DNA from: Phytoseiulus persimilis
Lineage: Eukaryota > Arthropoda > Arachnida > Mesostigmata > Phytoseiidae
Assembly: GCA_037576195.1 (NCBI GenBank)
Contig: CM075102.1
Location: forward strand, 43,024,745-43,088,744
Length of the DNA: 64,000 nucleotides
Reading direction: 5' to 3'
This document shows positions 12,524 to 23,989 of the stretch, piece after piece; position 1 is the stretch's first letter; each line of letters opens with the position of its first letter. The position numbers and the translations under genes are program-made. A model generated the notes under the pieces. The model was not told the origin of the DNA. It worked only from the letters and a program-made list of their open reading frames with translations, and did not search any database.

Positions 12524-12769
12524 TTGATGTCTTTCATGGATTCCTTCTATGGAAGCATTGAACGAAGAAGCATCTCGAAACTAATGAGGGGCATCGATGG
12601 CCCACCGAGTTTCCTGGGTTTTGAGGAACCGAGTCGATATCAGATTCTGGAACTTTCGGCACGAAAGTTCGAAGTGGAAGCCGTGGGAATCCTCAGCCCC
12701 TTCGTGTGGGGTAGTATTATTTTGCAGATAGTCCAAGACGTTTCTTTTGGGAAACTCTCGCGATCCTAA
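12524..12769 (+). CDS. candidate exon behind a strong acceptor
   Basis: A pyrimidine-rich tract ending CTCGTTTCAG (to 12523) opens directly onto a frame that reads LMSFMDSFYGSIERR and stays open for 81 residues to TAA at 12767-12769. The product is mixed: a charged middle and a hydrophobic stretch (ILSPFVWGSIILQIV) at about residues 55-69. A possible internal donor, TGGG|GTAGTA, would end the exon near 12711. ATG codons at 12527 and 12536 also allow an initiating reading. The opposite strand is open as well (12581-12895), which lowers confidence. Family unknown. Confidence 0.28.
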   Translation: MMSFMDSFYGSIERRSISKLMRGIDGPPSFLGFEEPSRYQILELSARKFEVEAVGILSPFVWGSIILQIVQDVSFGKLSRS

Positions 12770-14155
12770 GCGGCTCGGAGATCCCGCGATTCTATATTTT
12801 GCGGCCACCCCAGCCCGGTGTCGGACATTGTAATTTTTTCCTACGAGCTCCTTAATAGCATCGCTCGACAAGTTCGGTCGATCTGGTTTCAGCACGGCTT
12901 CAGCCGCGGAATTCTAAGGCAAATCGCAATTATCAATTTTCCGGATTCGGAGCGAGGGAAACCCCCACCACAACTTGCGATATCGCCACGCAATCCTGTT
13001 CCTCGTTTGTCTTCTCAGTGCCACCGAGCGGCCTCAGCGACGAACAGCAGCAGCTTTCTTTCTTTCGAGTAGCGTGAGTACCCGTTGTCCTGACCGTTCG
13101 GCTTCGAGGAAAAGTTGAGGAAGAACGGGTTCTGAGCCAGGCGCTGATTTTGGCCTGGGGTCATCTGGTGACACGCCCTGCATTGAAGTTTGGGGGAGTT
13201 GATTGGCCCGAAAAAATCGACCGACAGCGGAGGAAGCCAGACATCGACACCATCGGAATGTCAACTCCTTCCTCGACTGGTACCTCGAGGATTCGAGGTC
13301 GTTTCCTAGTTTTCAAAAAGCAAAAGTGGCGAAAACGTGATACGACTCCACAAAAAGGCCGGACCGGGGTTCTGTGGCGGCGGTGCCGACAACCCTTGGG
13401 CGGTGATCGAAGACTTTGAAGGATTCGGGGTACAGATCGTGCTCGTTCGAGTCCAGACAATTTTCGCTTCGGCGTCGGAGGCTGTCACGCAATATTTTGT
13501 TTCGATTCTGGAAGTCGACGCTCCCGGTTCGATGTGCGATAAAGGCGTCAATATTTCGCTCGGCTGCATGTGAGAGCTTTAAAGGATTCTATCTCGATGT
13601 CGGGATGCCCAAGATGTCGATTGTCAGGCTCGGCAGGGTCGATTTTGTTTGTGAGCGGCCAACAAGATGCTGAGACGTCACGTAGCGGCTCTTTGCTGTC
13701 CGACTGTGAGTGAGTGGAGAAGCGGACAGGCGAGCGAGTGAAAGTCAGCAACCTGAGACTCTCTAGTCAAGCCCCTAGCGAATTCAATGCCACTGGAAAA
13801 ACGAGTGTGTGGGGATGAGAGTCAAAGATGCACTGGAGAGCGCGCGAGGACACGAACGGACGGATTCCGAACGGATCGACGTTGTCGCTAGTCAGACGCT
13901 GTTTCCACAAAGCTCTCCTCAGACGGTTCCCACCGTGAGGAGGCCCCTCCTGCCTAGGAAGAAGGCACTACTTGAGACCCTTGGCCGAGGCACGTTCGAC
14001 GGCGTTACTGATGGCCGCGCGCTATGTACGCGCACGTTTGTCTTATGACTGAGTCGTCTACTGAGGCCGGTCGCCGATCGGTTCGTCGGTCAGTCAGCTA
14101 GTCGGGCTAGTAGCTACGCACTCTGAAATCGCTCACTGAAACGCTCTGCCGAGAA

Positions 14156-14180
14156 GGGCGGACAGTTATTCTGTCCGCCC
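14156..14180. repeat. perfect 10-bp inverted repeat
   Basis: GGGCGGACAG and CTGTCCGCCC flank a TTATT loop. The stem is GC-rich and uninterrupted and there is no U-tract after it, so it does not look like a bacterial terminator. About one such repeat is expected by chance in 64 kb. Confidence 0.65.
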
Positions 14181-15324
14181 CTGAATCCCTATATTCTATA
14201 ATATTCCTCCGTACCAGTAACCCGACTCCCTGAGGAGCGGAGAACAGAAGTCACTTATTCCGGGGGAGCAGTTCCTTGTGCAAGTGAACGAGAATGAAGG
14301 TGTAAATGCGTTTCGGCTTCAGATGTGAGCTTTTGATGAGTGGAGAACAATCCCATTGCGGAAGATCCCTTCCAATCTCTTGGACCGCACAGACTTCCCG
14401 GGTCGTGGCAGGTACTTCTAACGACGGAACGGCACGACCTCATGCTGAGACCTGGGGTTGCGACCTATGGGCTCGGGTACTTTTCCATAGGTTCTTGAGA
14501 ACTCTGTCGTAGAAAATCCTCACTTCCCCTCTTTAACGCTTCAACTGCGGTTCGTAGCTCCAATCTCTCAGTACTCGGTGATTGGGCTCATGATCCCGCG
14601 GTCCACGAACATTACTGAGAAATCAAAGTTAAAAACTGCAGTTTTAGGGCAAATGAGGTGGAGAGAGAAACTTCTGACGACAATTTTCTCGAGAAGTTGA
14701 TAGGAAAGCATCCGAGCTCATTGGTCCCGACCCCGCATCTCACCACGAGGTCGTGTCATTCACTTCTGTGGTCAAAACCGTTACGCGCATTCTCTGCTGA
14801 ACTGTCGACTGCGAACGGCAGAGTCCGAGTCTCATTCAACTTCCCGGGACGAACACCCGGAGGAATTAGAGCGCCAGCTCCAGGGACATAGCGAGCATGT
14901 CTCAAGCTTGATTAGGAATTATAAGTCAACATGCGGTGTCATCCCACGACAAACGTCACAGACATACCGCGCTCCCTTTGAATTCAAAGTTTAGCTCACC
15001 TTTTGCAACAACCGGCCGACGACCCACGTACAGCGAATCGAGCAACCAGGTGGTCTGAGGACTCGGATGTTCAACTTACCCGGTGCGTAGTCATGGATGT
15101 CACTTCGCTTTTGAGTCGGTAGCTATCTCTCGTTTCTTGGCGAGTGAACTACTGCCTGACTGGTTCGCTTTGCTCGCTTGTCGCTCCACAGTCAGTGGGA
15201 TCGTCTGCGCGGTCGGTGGAAGCTCGAGTCGGGAAGACCCTGCGTTCATCTGCATCGTCCTCCAGTCGTCCGGCGTCGTCGTCAACGGTGGCGTTGGTTT
15301 TCCCCGACTGGCTTGTTGCTTTGC

Positions 15325-15346
15325 GATCCCCGTTAGGTCGGGGATC
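15325..15346. repeat. perfect 8-bp inverted repeat
   Basis: GATCCCCG and CGGGGATC are separated by TTAGGT. Confidence 0.45.
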
Positions 15347-16481
15347 CCACGCAGATGCCCACGCGTTCCCCTTCCGCTTTCTGACTCCTGCCACCCGCAG
15401 GTCTTTTCTGCGTGCAAGTCGACTTGTATGCCTACTACTCGGATCGCGGTTCTACGAGCGACGTGTTCAGTGGTGGAGATTGAGCGCGCGCGCCGGGATA
15501 CCACGCTGGCTGTCGATGGTACTCTTGGGGCGAGGAGTGAACGCGACCAATGAGCGTCGAGGGGTCGATAGTTTGCACAGAACGATGGTCCGCAGAGTGT
15601 CTTGGTTGACAGGTCCTGTCAAAGGAGTCCTCCGCTCCTCCCCCGCCGCGTCCGGAATCCTTCGTATTGGCCTACTCGGCTGCTGCTGATGCTGCTTCGC
15701 TCTTGTCTGTTGCACTAAATCCTTGAATATTAGATGCTGCATGCATGGCACCAGGCATTTCCAAGCGGCAATTGCTCCTCCACTCTGTCTCCTTCACCTG
15801 CCGCCTAGAGATCACTAGTTCCTTCTCGTCGTCGTTGTCGTCGGCGGCGACCAGCCTCGCTGCCAGTCCGACTGAATGTTATCCTTCATCCTGTTCCAAT
15901 CTCCTCTCAGTCGACTCTTTCTCTTGACTGTGTGTGTTCTGATTTCGTTCGTCCCCTCCCGAAGTGTCTCCCGGCCTTTCATTCCGTCGCTCACCGTGGA
16001 CTCTGAATTTCCTTCCTGTCGGACAACTCGCCCTTTTGTCATGGTAACCTGTGCGACGACCGGATTGACTCGCGGCGGCGGCCGTCCCCGATATCGTGAG
16101 CGACGCTCCGAGCACTGAAGAGAATAATCAACTCCGCCGAAAATCGCGGGACACGTCCGCAGTGAGACAAACTGTCCGTCCGCGGAACCACGATCGGGTC
16201 CGCTCGGACCGAAGTCGTCGGATGCAGTTGGTCGTCGTGTTGTGCTCGTGATGCGATTCTCGTCGTCGCCAACTGCTAATCAAGAGCAGCGGCCAACAGC
16301 TGCTTTGGTTGTATTGTGGCGCTGACTGGCAGGCCGGCAGCCACTCAATCTCTTCGTGTAAGTTTTAACTACAAACAAAAGACGTCCAGTCGAAGCAAGG
16401 CTCAGAAGCGAACTCATACAAGCCCCCGGTCGCCGAAACACCCCCTTCCGCCGGCGTTCCCCACCCGCTGGATCCCCCGGC

Positions 16482-16510
16482 GGAGCGAGCGAGCGGGCGG
16501 GCGGGCGGCG
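16482..16510. repeat. (GAGC)n-(GGGC)n tandem tract
   Basis: GAGC units change to GGGC in register, the same pattern seen at 3401 and 34744. Confidence 0.85.
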
Positions 16511-17611
16511 GACGAGCTACAAGGCAGCCAGTCAGCCAATAGACACGAGGTTTCCTTGCGGTGTCGCTCGACACAAAGCTCGCATCCATGGCACTTCATT
16601 GTATCTCACCTGAGCTCCTCCAGTTTGCCGTACCTGTTAGGGACGTTGGCAAGCTGAATGACAATGAACGCGCCGACTCGTATTCCGTTGTCGGCGCTAT
16701 CGCGGCCCAGCTCAGGCCCACTCTCGGCGGGCGGCGCTCACAGAGAAAGAAAGACGACACAGCCGCACACGCAGCCATAAAGAGAATCCGAAGTTTCGAA
16801 GCAAGGCTTCGTTTGTTTCTCTTTTCTTCCAAAGTTTCCGTTGTGACCTCCGATCCTCCCGAGATCTTGGCTCGCCATGCGCCCCGAGTGCTGCGTATGC
16901 GTTCGCCATAGATCCATATTCGAGATTCAACCGCAAGCGGGCTCAAACGGTGCTCCCAGAAAGGACGAAGCAATTTTTCTCGATTGGCGATTTTTCATCG
17001 AGCCTCGTCCCTAGTGGCGAGGATTGAGGAACGGAGCGGACCGAAGCCCACTTTCGGAGATTGCTCTTTAGACTCAGAACCAACCAAGCAAGTAAGCAAC
17101 GGAGCGAGAAAAGCAACCGACATCGAAAGCCCAGAGCAAGGATGAAACCCGCACGGTGAAGGATGCCCCGCATGGACCAATACTCAATACTGAACTCCTG
17201 CTGCTGCCGGTGGTCCCGACCGGTCGATATCTTTTATCGGCATTTATGAACACCACCGATGGACTCACGGGCGGGGTTAACGGTCGACCCAAACAACTCG
17301 CTCGAATTTTTGCTCTTTCAACTGTGTGCCCTCAAGCTTTATTCGACCAGGCAGGGAGACACCATTCAGAAGCACCCTGCTCGGTGCGCTAGGGAAGTTT
17401 ACCAATAAATGTACCGTTTGACCCCAAAGAAAGCTTCATAGGAGACCGGCCAGCGGCAGCGATCGCTCCACTGTCGATGCGAAACATTTCTGAGTGGGCG
17501 GAGCGAAATGACCAGCAGGACCATGGGAGAGGGACCTGAGAGTGGACAACGGCTCCCTCGAAGAGGAACACAGCATAAACATTCTATTCGCAGCTCCGGA
17601 TCGTCATGTTC

Positions 17612-17642
17612 CGTTCAGCCGATGGAATTCGTCGGCTGAACG
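17612..17642. repeat. perfect 11-bp inverted repeat
   Basis: CGTTCAGCCGA and TCGGCTGAACG flank the 9-base spacer TGGAATTCG. This is the longest perfect hairpin I found. By chance roughly 0.3 such repeats with short spacers are expected per window this size. Confidence 0.65.
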
Positions 17643-18183
17643 CTCCAGCTGCGCATCCACGGATGGCCCATGGGAAGAGCGAATCACCCCCGACGGGCCG
17701 GTGGGAGAGGGGGACCACGGGGTGGACGATGAGTCGCACGTGGGCTCCGAATGATAAGCTTTTCCTCAGTTCCGAAGACGTTCCAGAGCTCTTCTCTGAA
17801 ATCTGAAAGGCGGAGAATGTGCGACGGGGGAGTGAGGGGGGGGGGACGTCCAGGAACCCCCATGGATGCGTCTCTAGCGCGCTCCCCGACGATAATCTCC
17901 TTCAACATCAAGCTTCGACCATGTTCCCCGACGACGCGATTTGAGATACGAGCATAGGAAACCGCTCGTCCGAAATCGAGCGGAAATGTTTGCTCGACAC
18001 TTTCTGTTCGCATTCCGCTCCCCAAAGCTCGTCGGGAATGTAAATACCGTCGTGACTTCCGAATTTCGGCTTCGGCAACGGCCGCAGCGTCGTATGCCAT
18101 CTACAAATTTCGCGCGTTCTCACTTTATTAAGTCTCGAACGCCGGTGCGTATTTCTAGTTTTGACGTTGGGCGACGTCGTTGA

Positions 18184-18624
18184 ATGAGCCGCGTCGTGCC
18201 GCAGAACTCCCGCCTCTCTTCGGATTCTCTTTTGTCGCTGTCGACCTCTTCGGCGTACCGCAATCTCGGCCTGAAACTCGGCTTCCGAGAGTTCCCCGGA
18301 ATGTCGAATTCCCGTAAGATCAAGGATTCGCTTCTCGATCTGAACCCCGGGTCACACATCGACTTCGGGAACTGTCAAAAATATCCTGATGTTCTGAAAG
18401 GCTCGGAACATAAAACAGTAGAAAGTGAACTGCCGAGCTGTCGGCCCAATAAGGCTGATAGCCAGTACAGCTTATATAGCCACGGTCTACAATGGACACG
18501 CTTGGTCGGTTGGATTCCATTTACGTCGATCCGTCTGACAGCGGCGTTCGAGTGGTTTGTGTTTATGGACCGTGGTCCGCAGGCTAGGCTGGCTACGGGC
18601 CTTGTCTGCTGGCTTGCCATTTGA
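18184..18624 (+). CDS. open ATG frame, unknown
   Basis: A 146-codon frame with a genuine ATG. The first half is Ser/Leu-rich and then charged (SNSRKIKDSLLDLN); the second half is more hydrophobic with several Trp. No signal peptide, domain or flanking splice site was identified. The C-terminal third runs into sequence with the 4-base GGCT/GGCC flavour common in the window, which points to chance. Confidence 0.12.
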   Translation: MSRVVPQNSRLSSDSLLSLSTSSAYRNLGLKLGFREFPGMSNSRKIKDSLLDLNPGSHIDFGNCQKYPDVLKGSEHKTVESELPSCRPNKADSQYSLYSHGLQWTRLVGWIPFTSIRLTAAFEWFVFMDRGPQARLATGLVCWLAI

Positions 18625-19878
18625 CGTCCAACGACCTACGAACGGATGGACGCCGGCCACGCTTGGTCGCCTGCTCGCCTGAGCAACGTCGACGGAACGA
18701 TATCGACGGAACGGAGCAAGCAGCTATCCAACGAAAGATGAACGGACATAACGATGACTTGCAAGGTGTTCTTCAAGCCACTGTGACCGCGGCCACCACA
18801 CTTCACTCACAATGATCCAGGGCTGACGACAGATACTTGGCCTAGAGGAGCGTTTCGATACACGTCCGGTGTGAGACATGTTTCGGTCGACATTCCCGTC
18901 TGAACGGGAGTCTGAGCTCGGATGCCGGAATCTCCACCGACTGAATCTCAACGGACGGAATCCCGACGGAAAATGAACGAATTCCGCGGTCGCACTAACG
19001 AACGCGAGGATGGATGTATTGGGCGTGGTGGTGGTGTGGATTTTGCGAACAACATTCCCGGCGAGCGATTGTTCCGTGACGCCAGCAAACGGACGAGTCG
19101 TATGAGTTTTCTGGAGAATATTCGCCCACCGCCCGTTCTGATCGTTTCGCGGATGGGCATTCAGACCAACGAACGGTTCATGGCAAACGCGTCTGATGCG
19201 AGTACACATCCATCCGGAAATGCAACGAGCGATTCCGTGAAAAGTTGTTCTTTCCGAGAAACCGGAGCGGCAACCCCGACCTCTCGGGCTTGGAAAAGAG
19301 AACTCTCGGAGACCGATTTCCGAGCGACTCTTCGGGATGCTCCCCGTTCCCCGAAGTGTCTGCCCCTCTCCGCTGCCCGATGATGAGACAGAGCTTCAAG
19401 CGATGCTTTCGCAACGTCCTCCTCGTTTCCTCAGAGCAAACCTTCCCGGATAGTATTCGAAGTGACCGATGGCTCCTGAGCTCGATACGAGTGCCTCTAT
19501 GTTTGTTGAAACTCGTCAGATTTCGAAGCGTGGAACCACCCGAGTCGTGGGAGGATGTTGCCGCCGGCTTCTGACCGACCGAATCCACCCGCAGTAAATC
19601 AGTGATGCTAATGTATTCGACCATTCTCGTCCTGTTCTGTACGTCGCAGTACACAGAGAGGAATGAAAAGGAACCAGAATATATGTACAACTCCATGAGA
19701 GGGGGACAGATGAGACAGTTGAAAGATCTTCTCTGAGAAATTTATGCAGATCTTTGGCGCGGCGATTTCTCAGCGCGGTCAGGAGGTGATGCGCGTGCAG
19801 GTTGACGCCCATCTGCACGTTGCGCCATCGAGACAGCTCGGAACCGCTCGTATCTAAAATCATCGCTCGCACCAATCA
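18625..19878. other. anonymous stretch with degenerate GACGGAA words
   Basis: TCGACGGAACG occurs twice 14 bases apart (18689 and 18703) and related GACGGAA words recur to about 18975. Antiparallel frames of about 150-170 codons (18922-19383 plus, 19178-19696 minus) have no support. Confidence 0.35.
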
Positions 19879-20439
19879 ATGTCAGTGATTTATATTGGGT
19901 GCTCGCATCCTGTGCCCGATATACTCCGGCGTGATTCCCCCAACGATCGAGAACGTTCAACACGAGAAACACAGAACCTTTTGCGATTTTCGCGTCATAT
20001 GGTCGCACTTGCGGAATTTTCCGAGTGTAGATTTGGGCAGACGGCGAGCTTCATAAATATTCCCTCGTCCCGTCTCTTTCTGACGCGCGGCCGTTCTCTG
20101 GGAAGCGATCAAGAATGGTTCTGGTTTCTTTTTGAATACGTTCCGTTGCCGGTCGCGTGGCTTTTTAGCAACAAGCAACGCCGGCAACGGTACCAGCATT
20201 TTGTTCCATTGTCACCACGGCTGCAGGCATTGATGTCTTGCCTTTCGACCGTTCCTCTCGTGCTCGAAATGCTTTGTTGGGCAGAGAAGAGAAAATGCAG
20301 ACCATCGACTGACTTCGTTTACGTCTTCTACTTTTCTTCCTCCGTTTTCGCCAACAGCGAACGACTCAGCGTCAAAAGGAGCATCGTCATCCATTTTTTT
20401 TTTCATATAATAATGTTCGCTCGTTCTACTCCTTTGTGA
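19879..20439 (+). CDS. long ATG frame, unknown
   Basis: 186 residues from an ATG, beginning MSVIYIGCSHPVPD. There is no N-terminal signal. Two moderately hydrophobic segments occur (about residues 85-97 and 150-160), and the C-terminal end is encoded by a T10 run (20394-20403) giving FFFH. No family recognised and no splice support. Its length is within what chance produces here. Confidence 0.15.
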   Translation: MSVIYIGCSHPVPDILRRDSPNDRERSTRETQNLLRFSRHMVALAEFSECRFGQTASFINIPSSRLFLTRGRSLGSDQEWFWFLFEYVPLPVAWLFSNKQRRQRYQHFVPLSPRLQALMSCLSTVPLVLEMLCWAEKRKCRPSTDFVYVFYFSSSVFANSERLSVKRSIVIHFFFHIIMFARSTPL

Positions 20440-22088
20440 GTTTATCGTCAGAAATAGCAGCCGTCGCCGCCGCGGCGGGGCTGACAGGGGACATTTCTAC
20501 AGTGGACATCTTCGCCGTTCGCTCAGCTTCGAGTCTTCATCATCTCACTCGCGACCGGTCTTTTTCTCTCCACTTGTTACTCAACGAGCTCGCCATTCAC
20601 TTCAGGTGGAATCGCCTTTTTGTCGATTGACCCCCTAGCCATTCACCACACAAGCAACGAACACCGACTGGACGGAATCCGAACTTCGGTCGAGTTCATC
20701 TTTGAGTTTCTGACAGTGAGTTGTATTTGACTTCGCTGAATTCATCTTATTCCTGATATCCGTGGCAAGAGTACTTTCCCGAGATCTCGGGACTACTCGC
20801 AATCAGACTGGAATAAACGGCGGCTATCCGTAAGCTGCAAGCATGAGTTCGCAAATTCCCGTGCACCATGATGTCTCAGAATCTTCGGGCATACTTTCGG
20901 ACTTTTCCCTGTACTTTCGGAGCATCTGCGAGGTATGATTCTTACTACCATCCAAGTCACAAGTACGGTCGTGCTCGCCTCGATAGTGCGCCCGGCAGCT
21001 GTCAAAGCCGATGTAGTTGAACCGAAACAGCCATCCAAAAGTTATCTTCGACAAATAGTGACATATGCCGGATCGGCAAAAGACGGAACAAATAGGAAAA
21101 GGGCGATAGCCAGCCTTCCTTTATGTTATTCTCAATCCTGAAGTATGACGCAGCTCACGTTGTATAGCGATAGGTGCGTATTTTCTAGCTTCCCTGTTCT
21201 CCAAGATTTTATCAGATATTCTGATGCGGATCCTAGGCAAGCGGCGCTGCTTGCGCAAAACACTTGCCGAAATAGGCCACTCCATGATACTTGTCGAGAA
21301 ACTAATCGTTCCTTTTTCGGCTTACGTGTTTACCAGGGTTGGGAGCGATTTTAGAGGTTTCGCGTCCAGCAGATTTTGAAAATGTCTGTGACGACTCGAT
21401 TTATGCGGCAGGCCGTGCCAGAATCTCCGCCACAAGATCAAGTCCCAGGTCTTTGAATGCGTTCGCGGTGCGAATGAAGTTCAGCTGTAGTGGTCTCACG
21501 CGAAGCATAAGTGACGTCCGAACGTCATAGCTAGGCCCTTCGGCCCGCCCGTCCGACGGCCCGTCAGCCCGCCTCGCCAAAACGACGTCCGCGGACGGGG
21601 TCAGCGGCGTAACTGCTGCTCGCTGAGGCTTGATGGTCAGGGCGGGCCCTTCCACGCCATCGACGGCAGCGGCGGCAGGAGCAGCCGCCGCGGCAATAAC
21701 AAATGACCTCTGCGAAAACAACAAACGGCAGCCGAAGTCTGAAGCCTTCATTCGAGCTCGCCATCGTCGTCGCGGCCGCCAGCGGCCATGCCAATCACCC
21801 GGGGCACCCGACGACAGTCGGAGGGATAAATACGTTGATCGACAGATCATCGTTGAACAACAGCAGTCAGTCAGTCAAGTTGGCAGACCATGCATCGATC
21901 CTCGTTTGTCTCTTCGTCAATGTGTCGTCGGGGCGGAAGAGAAACATTCGTATGTTTGGCCATTGCAACAGCAGCAAAGCTGGCGACAGTAGCAGCCTGT
22001 CCCATGGTCTATTGTCGCCGAAAGGTGTTAAAGACAAGTGTCGCTTTTACTGTAAATCATTTTAACACGTTAAGCGTTTTTGTTTTAG
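20440..22088. other. anonymous stretch
   Basis: Contains a short Ala-coding GCN-rich patch (21668-21695) and an AGTC tract (21864-21879). Overlapping frames of about 120 codons at 21630-22065 owe their openness to these patches. Confidence 0.35.
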
Positions 22089-22315
22089 TCAAAGGCGTCG
22101 GACGCTTTCGTTCTGTGAACGGACGGCCAGCCGACCAACAGGTCGCCGCCGCCGTCGCCGCCGCTCCATGGGACTATGACGAAGCTAGTGGTGATGACGA
22201 CGACGACAACAACGTCAACGATGAGCGGGGCGGCGGTGTTCTTCATCCGCCACCGCCGCCAGCATCAGCGAACGAAGAGGTGGAAATCCTTGACTCGACT
22301 CGATGTTCTACCTAG
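22089..22315 (+). CDS. candidate acidic/Pro-rich exon
   Basis: The acceptor tract GCGTTTTTGTTTTAG ends at 22088. The frame then reads KGVGRFRSVNGRPADQQ, an Ala stretch, a WDYDEASGDDDDDNN acidic block and PPPPP, to TAG at 22313-22315. Such a product would be intrinsically disordered. The GCC and GAC repeats that produce the Ala and Asp runs are themselves simple sequence, so the composition is weak evidence. A donor that would leave phase 1 for the next candidate (G|GTGATG near 22185) is poor. Confidence 0.22.
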
Positions 22316-22371
22316 CAGTACCCAAACGGCGACCGGCTGTGTTTGTTCCCAACAGCGACACTTTTTCTTAG

Positions 22372-22679
22372 TCGTTGTTGACGTCGCTCGGACCTTGCAG
22401 AGGCCCCGTGTCTTCGCCGTAAAAGATGACTTGACGACTTTCCGTTTACTTGACAAACACGAATCGCCGCCGCTCTCCCTCTTTGGCGGTGAAGATGACC
22501 TCCCCCTTCCCTTCAGATCTCCGCAGGCCACTCCTCTCGTCCCGACGATTGTCCACTCAAACACTGCCCTACTCGAATCGGTTCCAATGCCGTCAGTTCC
22601 CCCGGCGGAAGAACAGCTCCCTTGTAGCGTGGAAGGAAGGTTCGCAAAAATATTCGTCTGGGGTAACAGCACATATTAG
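22372..22679 (+). CDS. candidate exon following acceptor
   Basis: A tract ending ACTTTTTCTTAG (to 22371) precedes a frame starting VVDVARTLQRPRVFAVKDD and running to TAG at 22677-22679; a possible donor GGG|GTAACA would end it at 22662. It begins in the same phase (two bases before the first full codon) as the candidate at 22089, so the two could be alternatives rather than consecutive exons. The C-terminal half is Pro-rich. No family recognised. The minus strand is also open (22265-22672). Confidence 0.22.
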
Positions 22680-23989
22680 AGGTGAATTCTTCTCCGGACG
22701 GAAATGCTTCTCCTCATCCAAAACTCTGTGCAGCTCGTGGAATAATATCGGCAGGTATTGATTGCCCTGTTCGGTTCCCACATTTTGGAAAGCTGCTTAT
22801 GCGACATTATAGAATCAACTGTATGAATCGGAAAACATTAGAAAAGAGCTGGAGGAGAAAACGGACGCAATCTCGACAAAAAGCATGGCGCACCGCCGAA
22901 TGCTGTAGTTTGATGCCTCGGTCAGATCAGAATTCCCAACGTTGTTTTTGGAACGAGGATCTCTGAAGATAGTCGTTCCATCGGGATAGCCATCGGAGAA
23001 AGGCAGAGTAGAAAAATATCCGGACAATTTAGAGAACATCGATCGAGCAATGGAAATTCTTGCCCTAGCTTCAGTGGGGACACGAAGCGCGACCCAATCC
23101 ATCATAGTATTATCGAATTCTGCAATCCAATGTTTACATATTCATCTCTCCTGAGTTTCAAATAAATAACTACATTATCTTTGTCGTACTCAGTCGCGGC
23201 GGCATGACTTATTTTTCTTGTGGCCGTTCCAGATGGAAACTACATGATTTCTCTCGGGTTCGACGCAGCCGCTGCTCCTGTTGTCCGTGTTATCTTCATT
23301 TGACTGGGTTCCCACCAGATGGTTGAGAGAGTATCTCGCGGAGGCTGACATAACGGTTTAAATATAGGTCATCTCCTTTTTTCGTTTTTGAAAAATTCAA
23401 CCATCATGCTGTCGGGGAGGCCTCGGATACCAGCGAGAGACTGGGAATCGGAGAGCGAGAGAAAGCGCCGGCGTGCTTCTCGCTCGAGGTGACCACAGTT
23501 GGCGAAACATTTCGAGGCTGAGCCAGGGGAAATTCTGCATTTGAAAAAAAAAGTAGCGTTTCGGGCTCGGATGCAGTGCTTTCAGAAAGCGGGGTAACCG
23601 GCGACGTCGGTGGTGGCTGCAATGACATTTATTTTGTGTTAATCCTCTGTCTGGTGATGTTTAGTCCATGGTGCGCGTATGGCAGTCGGAGTGACACTAG
23701 CTGACTTCAATATATTTATACGGCTGGCTAGGCTGTCGGACTGGAAGCGCTGGTTGCTCGGAAGGACCTCTTGTTTATCTGATTTGGTCAACAATAAAAC
23801 TCGGGTCACGTAGAAATCGCCGGTATACGCTGCATGTTGAACCATTGAACTAGCCGAGGCATTTTCGGCACCAGCAGTGACCTACAGTTGTTGATAAAAA
23901 CCCGCCGCCGTCTTCGCTACTACCTACCCGCCGAGATCAGATCGGAGCGAAGAACACACATATCTCTTAATCTTCCAACTATCCACACG
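22680..23989. other. anonymous stretch
   Basis: AATAAATAA at 23161 could be the poly(A) signal of a plus-strand gene ending near 22.7 kb, but about 480 bases separate them. Short frames only. Confidence 0.3.

Larger units (their letters stand above)
12770..18183. other. anonymous GC-balanced stretch with three perfect hairpins
   Basis: The notable content is three perfect inverted repeats (14156-14180, 15325-15346, 17612-17642) and a GAGC/GGGC tract at 16482-16510. Between 15083 and 15689 two plus-strand frames (156 and 181 codons) and a minus frame (134 codons) overlap, as expected from locally low TA content. No frame has domain or splice support. GTAAGT occurs near 16358 behind a short, stop-rich segment. 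Confidence 0.4.

Noticed and set aside
15083-15689. Overlapping plus frames of 156 and 181 codons
   Set aside because: Three frames are open at once in a TCG-rich segment; composition explains the openness.
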